Part shown: one piece after another, positions 32,682-36,345 of the stretch
Position numbering within the stretch: position 1 is the first letter of the stretch
Layout: each line of letters opens with the position of its first letter
From: Humibacillus sp.
Lineage (GTDB): Bacteria > Actinomycetota > Actinomycetes > Actinomycetales > Dermatophilaceae
Length of the DNA: 36,345 nt
Reading direction: 5' to 3'
Assembly: GCA_030452985.1 (NCBI GenBank)
Contig: JAKDLG010000033.1
Location: 1-36,345 of the forward strand
Translations under genes and position numbers: made by a program
Notes under the pieces: generated by a model
Told to the model about the DNA's origin: nothing
Database searches by the model: none
The model's input: the letters and a program-made list of their open reading frames with translations, nothing else

Positions 32682-33641
32682 TCAGGCCGCCCTGGCTCGG
32701 CCCACAAGGCAGTTCACCTGCCTACACGGATGCGCTTGGCCGGACCAACCGCGAGCCCGGAAGATCTCGACGAGCTCCATGGCGAACGAGCATGGGGTGA
32801 TGGCTACGTCTGGCCAGTAGCCCCGGACCGTGAGAAGGCCACTCATGGCAGCCGCACGGTCACGACGGCCGTCGCGCTGCTGTCCCGCCCAACCCGCGTG
32901 AGACAGACGACCGTCGATCTCCACCACCACCTCAACGCCGTCGTAGGCGTTGTCACGACGCCGTTGACCGGTGGCCGGAGCCTGACGACGGCCCTCGGGC
33001 AGACCGTGGGCACGCTCCACGTCGTGGATGTAGCGACGCTCGGCAGCGCTCTCAGCCCCCGCACCCACATCGGTGAGGGCCTCTTGCAAGAGGCCGCCGT
33101 GACTCTGGTGCGACCGAACAGACAGGGCTGCAAGAAGACTGGTCTCGCTGGCCAGTCCCCGCTGCAGAGCACGAGCCGCGAGCGCCACGAACCGGTCGAC
33201 ACCCGCCCCCTTCGACAGGTCGAGCACGGTGTGCTCGACGGTCGTGCGATGCGGCCAGGCGACGGGATGCGTGCGAGTCGCAGCGTGCCGGCTACGCATG
33301 ACAGTCAACCCCGGTCTCGAAGTGCCTCGACGGCTGGCGGGCACGACGATCTCGAGCCCTTCCGGAGCGCTCGACACGAGGCCCCAGGCGAAGGCCGAGC
33401 TCAAGCCGCACAGCGCCGACGGTGAGCCGACACACAACAGGCCCGACACCGCCCTCACCTCCCAGTCGTCGCGACCAGGCGTCGTCAGGTAGACACCGGG
33501 GTACAGGGCAACCCACCGTCCGGACCTCAGACGCCAGGCGATCATGTCGTCGGTCAGCCCAGCGCCGAGGGCCTGAGGCCGGGTCACAAGGCCGGCCTGC
33601 CCGGCGATACGGGCCCGTAGAAGACGGTCTGAAGCGGCCAT
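32682..33641 (-). CDS. AbiEi-like / DUF559-type protein
   Basis: A 319-aa protein common in actinobacteria. The N-terminus (AGQAGLVTRPQALGAGLTDDMIAWRLRSG, shortened here in meaning: a helix-turn-helix followed by RWVALYPGVYL) is the AbiEi-type antitoxin winged helix. The C-terminal third (VEVVVEIDGRLSH, then GYWPDVAITP) resembles the Vsr-like nuclease fold of DUF559, with the acidic VEIDG motif. No toxin partner is adjacent, so a working toxin-antitoxin pair is not supported. It stands alone between thyA and the paa genes. Confidence 0.75.
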   Translation of the reverse strand: MAASDRLLRARIAGQAGLVTRPQALGAGLTDDMIAWRLRSGRWVALYPGVYLTTPGRDDWEVRAVSGLLCVGSPSALCGLSSAFAWGLVSSAPEGLEIVVPASRRGTSRPGLTVMRSRHAATRTHPVAWPHRTTVEHTVLDLSKGAGVDRFVALAARALQRGLASETSLLAALSVRSHQSHGGLLQEALTDVGAGAESAAERRYIHDVERAHGLPEGRRQAPATGQRRRDNAYDGVEVVVEIDGRLSHAGWAGQQRDGRRDRAAAMSGLLTVRGYWPDVAITPCSFAMELVEIFRARGWSGQAHPCRQVNCLVGRARAA

Positions 33642-33736
33642 CAGCCCATCATGGAGACATCACTGCCCGGGGATCCGGCGCAATCCACAGGGACAGTCAA
33701 ATGATCCCTTCCCCGTGTGCGATGACCGGGGTGCTG

Positions 33737-33780
33737 GCCCGGACTATTGCACACGCACCGCGGGTGGACGGCATCCGGGC
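33737..33780 (-). terminator. Possible terminator after paaE
   Basis: GCCCGGA (33737-33743) pairs with TCCGGGC (33774-33780) around a 30-nt loop, 15 nt beyond the paaE stop. It is a weak candidate; the rest of this 150-bp spacer shows nothing I recognise. Confidence 0.25.
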
Positions 33781-33794
33781 GAACGTGCGACCGG

Positions 33795-34922
33795 TCAGGC
33801 GTCGTAGTCGAGGCTGACCTCTTCGGTCACCGGGTGGCTCTGACAGGCGAGCACGATGCCGGCTGCGACCTCCTCCGGCTCGAGCGCGTAGTTGCGGTCC
33901 ATCGTCACCTCGCCCGAGACCAGCCGGGCCCGGCAGGTGCCGCACACCCCGTTGGTGCACGAGAAGGGCGCGTCGGGCCGCATCCGCAGCGTCGCGTCGA
34001 GGATCGACTCCTGCTTCGAGGGCATCGGGATCACCGTGGTGCGGCCGTCGAGGTTCACCGTGACGATCGCCTCGGGCGGCGCTGAGTCGTCGATGACCAC
34101 GGGGCGCCGCGGCGTCGTGCCGTCGTCGACGTGGAAGATCTCGTAGTGGATATGGCGGGGGTCGGCGCCCCGCTCGGTGAGCAGGGCCTCGGCGCCGGTG
34201 ACCATGCCGAACGGACCGCAGAGGTACCACTCGTCGACCTGATCGACGGGCACGAGCGCCGCGAAGATCGCCTCGAGTCGGTCGCGGTCGAGGCGACCGT
34301 GGAACAGCTCGACGTCAGGGGCCTCGCGCGACAGCACGTTGATCAGCTGGAAGCGGCCCGGGAACCGGTTCTTGAGGTCTTCGAGCTCTTCGAGGAACAT
34401 GATCGAGCTGGTGCGGCGGTTGCCGAAGAGCAGGGTCGCTCGCGAGGCCGGCTCCTCTTCCAGGGCCGTGGTCAGCAGTGCGATGACCGGCGTGATGCCC
34501 GAGCCCGCGGCGATGGCGACATGGTGTCGGATGCCGTCGGGCTGGCTGGGGCAGGTGAACGAGCCGAGTGGCGTCATCACCTCGGCCACGTCGCCCGGTT
34601 GGACGACGTCGTTGAACCAGTTCGACATCCGGCCCCCGGGCACCCGCGCGACCGCCACCCGCCGGGTGTGGCGCCGACCCTTGGCCCCGGTCGACTGGCA
34701 GATGGAGTACGACTGGCGCACGTCGTCGCCGTCGATGGTGGCGCGCACGGTGAGGTGCTGCCCGGGCTGGAAGGCGAACTCGCCATCGAGCTGGTCCGGC
34801 ACCTCGAAGGTGACGGCCACGGCGTCGTCGGTGAGTCGCTCGACCTCGGCCACGGTCAGCTCGTGGAAGCGGGCGCGGTGCTTGGCTCGCGAGTCGGTCT
34901 GCTCGTCGAGGGTGTCGGTCAT
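33795..34922 (-). CDS. paaE: Phenylacetyl-CoA epoxidase reductase subunit PaaE
   Basis: A 375-aa electron-transfer protein that passes NADPH electrons through FAD and a 2Fe-2S cluster to the PaaA di-iron oxygenase, in aerobic phenylacetate breakdown. It has RQSYSICQS (FAD), AAGSGITPVIALL (nicotinamide-binding), LCGPFGMV, and a C-terminal plant-type ferredoxin with CTNGVCGTC and a fourth Cys in LACQSHP. The ATG is at 34922; its gene follows paaD by 15 nt. It ends the paa operon segment seen here. Confidence 0.95.
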   Translation of the reverse strand: MTDTLDEQTDSRAKHRARFHELTVAEVERLTDDAVAVTFEVPDQLDGEFAFQPGQHLTVRATIDGDDVRQSYSICQSTGAKGRRHTRRVAVARVPGGRMSNWFNDVVQPGDVAEVMTPLGSFTCPSQPDGIRHHVAIAAGSGITPVIALLTTALEEEPASRATLLFGNRRTSSIMFLEELEDLKNRFPGRFQLINVLSREAPDVELFHGRLDRDRLEAIFAALVPVDQVDEWYLCGPFGMVTGAEALLTERGADPRHIHYEIFHVDDGTTPRRPVVIDDSAPPEAIVTVNLDGRTTVIPMPSKQESILDATLRMRPDAPFSCTNGVCGTCRARLVSGEVTMDRNYALEPEEVAAGIVLACQSHPVTEEVSLDYDA

Positions 34923-34937
34923 GCGCGGATCACCACG

Positions 34938-35444
34938 TCAGATCGCCTTGAACTCGTCGAAGGGCTCGCGACACGACTCGCACCGGCGCAGGGCCTTGCA
35001 CGCCGTCGACCCGAAGTGCGCGATCTCGGTGGTGTCGTCGGAGCCACAGTTGGGGCAGGTGACGACCCGCTTGTGCAGCGACACGGCAACCGGGCCGGAG
35101 TGCCCGTGCGTCGCAGGGCCGGGTGGCGCGATGCCGAACCGCCGCAACGACTCCTTGCCCTCGTCGCTCATCCAGTCGGTCGTCCAGGCCGGTGACAGTC
35201 GGGTGAGCACCTCAGCGGCGTAGCCCCGGCTGTCGGCCTCGAACACGATGCGCGAGGTGATGGCCTCCATCGCCGGGCAACCCGAGTACGTCGGGGTGAT
35301 GGTGACGGTCACCCGATGGGCTCCCTCGTCGACCTCCACCGACCGCAGAATGCCGAGGTCGGCGATCGAGATCACCGGCACCTCTGGGTCGGGAATGTGT
35401 GAGATGGCTTCTGCCACAGACAGGTCGGTGATCACGGCACTCAC
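34938..35444 (-). CDS. paaD: Phenylacetate degradation protein PaaD (DUF59/MIP18-like)
   Basis: A 168-aa protein of the epoxidase operon, thought to help metal-cluster assembly. The N-terminal DUF59 fold shows SHIPDPEVPVISIADLGIL and TPTYSGCPAMEAI. The C-terminus carries a metal-binding module with CPNCGSDDT and CKALRRCESCREPF. It starts with GTG at 35444, overlapping the paaC stop (GTGA). Confidence 0.95.
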   Translation of the reverse strand: MSAVITDLSVAEAISHIPDPEVPVISIADLGILRSVEVDEGAHRVTVTITPTYSGCPAMEAITSRIVFEADSRGYAAEVLTRLSPAWTTDWMSDEGKESLRRFGIAPPGPATHGHSGPVAVSLHKRVVTCPNCGSDDTTEIAHFGSTACKALRRCESCREPFDEFKAI

Positions 35445-36205
35445 CAGGTGGCGCCGGGGTGCGATCGGGCGATGTGCTGCAGCTCGGCGAGCAGGTAGCC
35501 CATGGGCCGCGAGTGGATGCCGTCGCGCCCGCCACGAGAGCGCCAGGCCGGCGGGTCGGGCATCGTCAGGGTCGCCTGCGCCAGCGTCAGCTCGACGACG
35601 TGCTGGGCGGCCGGACGCAACGCAGCCCTTGAGCTCATTCCATCAATGTGATCGCCGACGGCGACCAGCGACGTCGGGTCGTCGTCGAACAGCTCGTCGA
35701 CGTAGGGCGCCACCCACTCCAGCGCGGCCTGCATGCGCTCGTGCGACTCCTCGGTGCCGTCGCCGAGGCGCACGACCCACTGCCGGGCGTGGTCGAGGTG
35801 GTAGCGCACCTCCTTGAGCGCCTTCTGCCCGACCCCCCTCACGAGCTCGTCGTCGGCCTTGGTCAGAGAACCGTGGAGCTCGACCTGGTACGCCGAGAAC
35901 CAGAGCAGCCGGGCCATCTCCTGAGCGAAGTCGCCACGCTCCTGCTCGACGAGGTGCACGTTGCGAAACGACCTCTCGTCGCGAAGCATCGCGAAGTCGT
36001 CCTCGCCCCGGCCGGTGCCGTCGAGCTCGCCGACGCGAGGGTAGAGGGCGCGGGCCTGACCGAGCAGGTCGAGCGCGATGTTGCCGAGCGCCATGTCCTC
36101 CTCGATCTGAGGGGCGTTGGTCATCCACTCCCCCAACCGCTGGGCGTAGACCAGCGCGTCGTCGGCGACGCCCAGCAGGTACGACGCAGCTGCAACGTCC
36201 GTCAT
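35441..36205 (-). CDS. paaC: Phenylacetyl-CoA epoxidase structural subunit PaaC
   Basis: A 254-aa ferritin-like subunit that supports PaaA in ring epoxidation of phenylacetyl-CoA. It shows DDALVYAQRLGEW, EEDMALGNIALDLLGQAR, ERGDFAQEMARLLWFSAYQ and KEVRYHLDHARQW. The ATG at 36205 has AAGGAA only 1 nt upstream, a poor spacing, and the frame stays open leftward of that codon through the 55-nt repeat to the window edge. The true start could differ, although this ATG gives the usual N-terminus. paaB and paaA would lie beyond the window. Confidence 0.93.
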   Translation of the reverse strand: MTDVAAASYLLGVADDALVYAQRLGEWMTNAPQIEEDMALGNIALDLLGQARALYPRVGELDGTGRGEDDFAMLRDERSFRNVHLVEQERGDFAQEMARLLWFSAYQVELHGSLTKADDELVRGVGQKALKEVRYHLDHARQWVVRLGDGTEESHERMQAALEWVAPYVDELFDDDPTSLVAVGDHIDGMSSRAALRPAAQHVVELTLAQATLTMPDPPAWRSRGGRDGIHSRPMGYLLAELQHIARSHPGATW

Positions 36206-36212
36206 TTCCTTG

Positions 36213-36345
36213 GTCGCGCCGCTGCCCTGCGCTGCGGGCCTCGCTCGTTCCTCGCTCGTGTCCTCGCTCCGGTCGGCGCTCGTACCTGTTGTCGCGCCGC
36301 TGCCCTGCGCTGCGGGCCTCGCTCGTTCCTCGCTCGTGTCCTCGC
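36213..36345. repeat. 55-nt perfect direct repeat, 78-bp period, upstream of paaC
   Basis: The 55 nt at 36213-36267 recur unchanged at 36291-36345, where the window ends, so more copies may follow. Each copy contains smaller CTCGCTCG repeats. The period is 26 codons and the minus-strand frame that leads into paaC has no stop across the visible 140 bases. It may therefore be an intergenic repeat family or a tandem-repeat coding extension. Confidence 0.85.

Noticed and set aside
32682-33641. Complete type IV toxin-antitoxin system
   Set aside because: The protein has an AbiEi-like N-terminus but no AbiEii-type nucleotidyltransferase toxin is adjacent.
1-36345. CRISPR arrays, tRNA/rRNA genes, insertion sequences, integrases, attachment repeats
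   Set aside because: I looked for spaced repeats, cloverleaf-like arms, transposase motifs and flanking direct repeats and found none that I can support. A short GGGTAGGTG shared by both flanks (near 1881 and 26850) is too short to be meaningful and the right copy is inside a gene.

Overview
The window comes from a high-GC Gram-positive bacterium, very probably an actinobacterium of the Micrococcales type; an Intrasporangiaceae-like genus is my guess only. The reasons are the strong GC bias, frequent GTG starts, a SAM-IV riboswitch (a class known from actinobacteria), AfsR/SARP regulators, candidate F420-type oxidoreductases, and the housekeeping set thyA-dfrA-dapA-rnj-ftsK in actinobacterial arrangement.

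Layout. 1-1793 (-) is the N-terminal two thirds or so of an FtsK/SpoIIIE DNA translocase, cut by the window edge. 1949-3554 (+) is a promoter, a SAM-IV riboswitch and a class V aminotransferase/cysteine-desulfurase-like gene. 3569-3925 (+) is a RiPP precursor gene, preceded by five 11-bp tandem repeats that look like a SARP operator and followed by a perfect 20-bp hairpin. 4075-23032 (-) is one tightly coupled 13-gene operon, in transcription order: M20 amidohydrolase, luciferase-like oxidoreductase, Ddn-like protein, SARP regulator, RRE/E1-like leader-binding protein with a degenerate YcaO domain, YcaO-2, tandem nitroreductase (SagB-type), LanB glutamylation protein, LanB elimination protein, PqqD-M50 membrane protease, ABC ATPase, ABC permease, YcaO-1. 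23297-26410 (+) is a divergent AfsR-like regulator, followed by a 51-aa secreted peptide. 26752-32591 (-) returns to core genes: a membrane protein, EEP phosphatase/nuclease, RNase J, DapA, DHFR and thymidylate synthase. 32682-33641 (-) is an AbiEi/DUF559-like protein. 33795-36205 (-) is paaE-paaD-paaC of phenylacetyl-CoA epoxidase. The right edge carries a 55-nt direct repeat.

How the genes work together. The 59-aa precursor has an acidic, thiopeptide-like leader ending in LMG and a 24-residue core in which all residues but the last Ala are Ser, Thr or Cys. The leader-binding protein would recruit it. Two YcaO proteins would cyclise Cys and/or Ser/Thr to azolines, and the flavoprotein would oxidise these to azoles. 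The split LanB pair would glutamylate and eliminate remaining Ser/Thr to Dha/Dhb. The luciferase-like and Ddn-like proteins could then reduce double bonds. The M50 protease, the M20 hydrolase and the ABC exporter are candidates for leader removal, trimming and export/self-protection. Two SARP-type regulators supply control.

The most notable result is this cluster. It has the machinery of a thiopeptide or goadsporin-like pathway but only one SpaB_C/TIGR03891-type protein, so there is either no pyridine synthase or no separate elimination enzyme. It also has two complete YcaO proteins plus a third degenerate one, two putative reductases, and an almost pure S/T/C core. It sits between ftsK and rnj, which are close neighbours in other actinobacteria, so it looks like an insertion into a conserved block. 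No integrase, tRNA, transposase or CRISPR array is visible.
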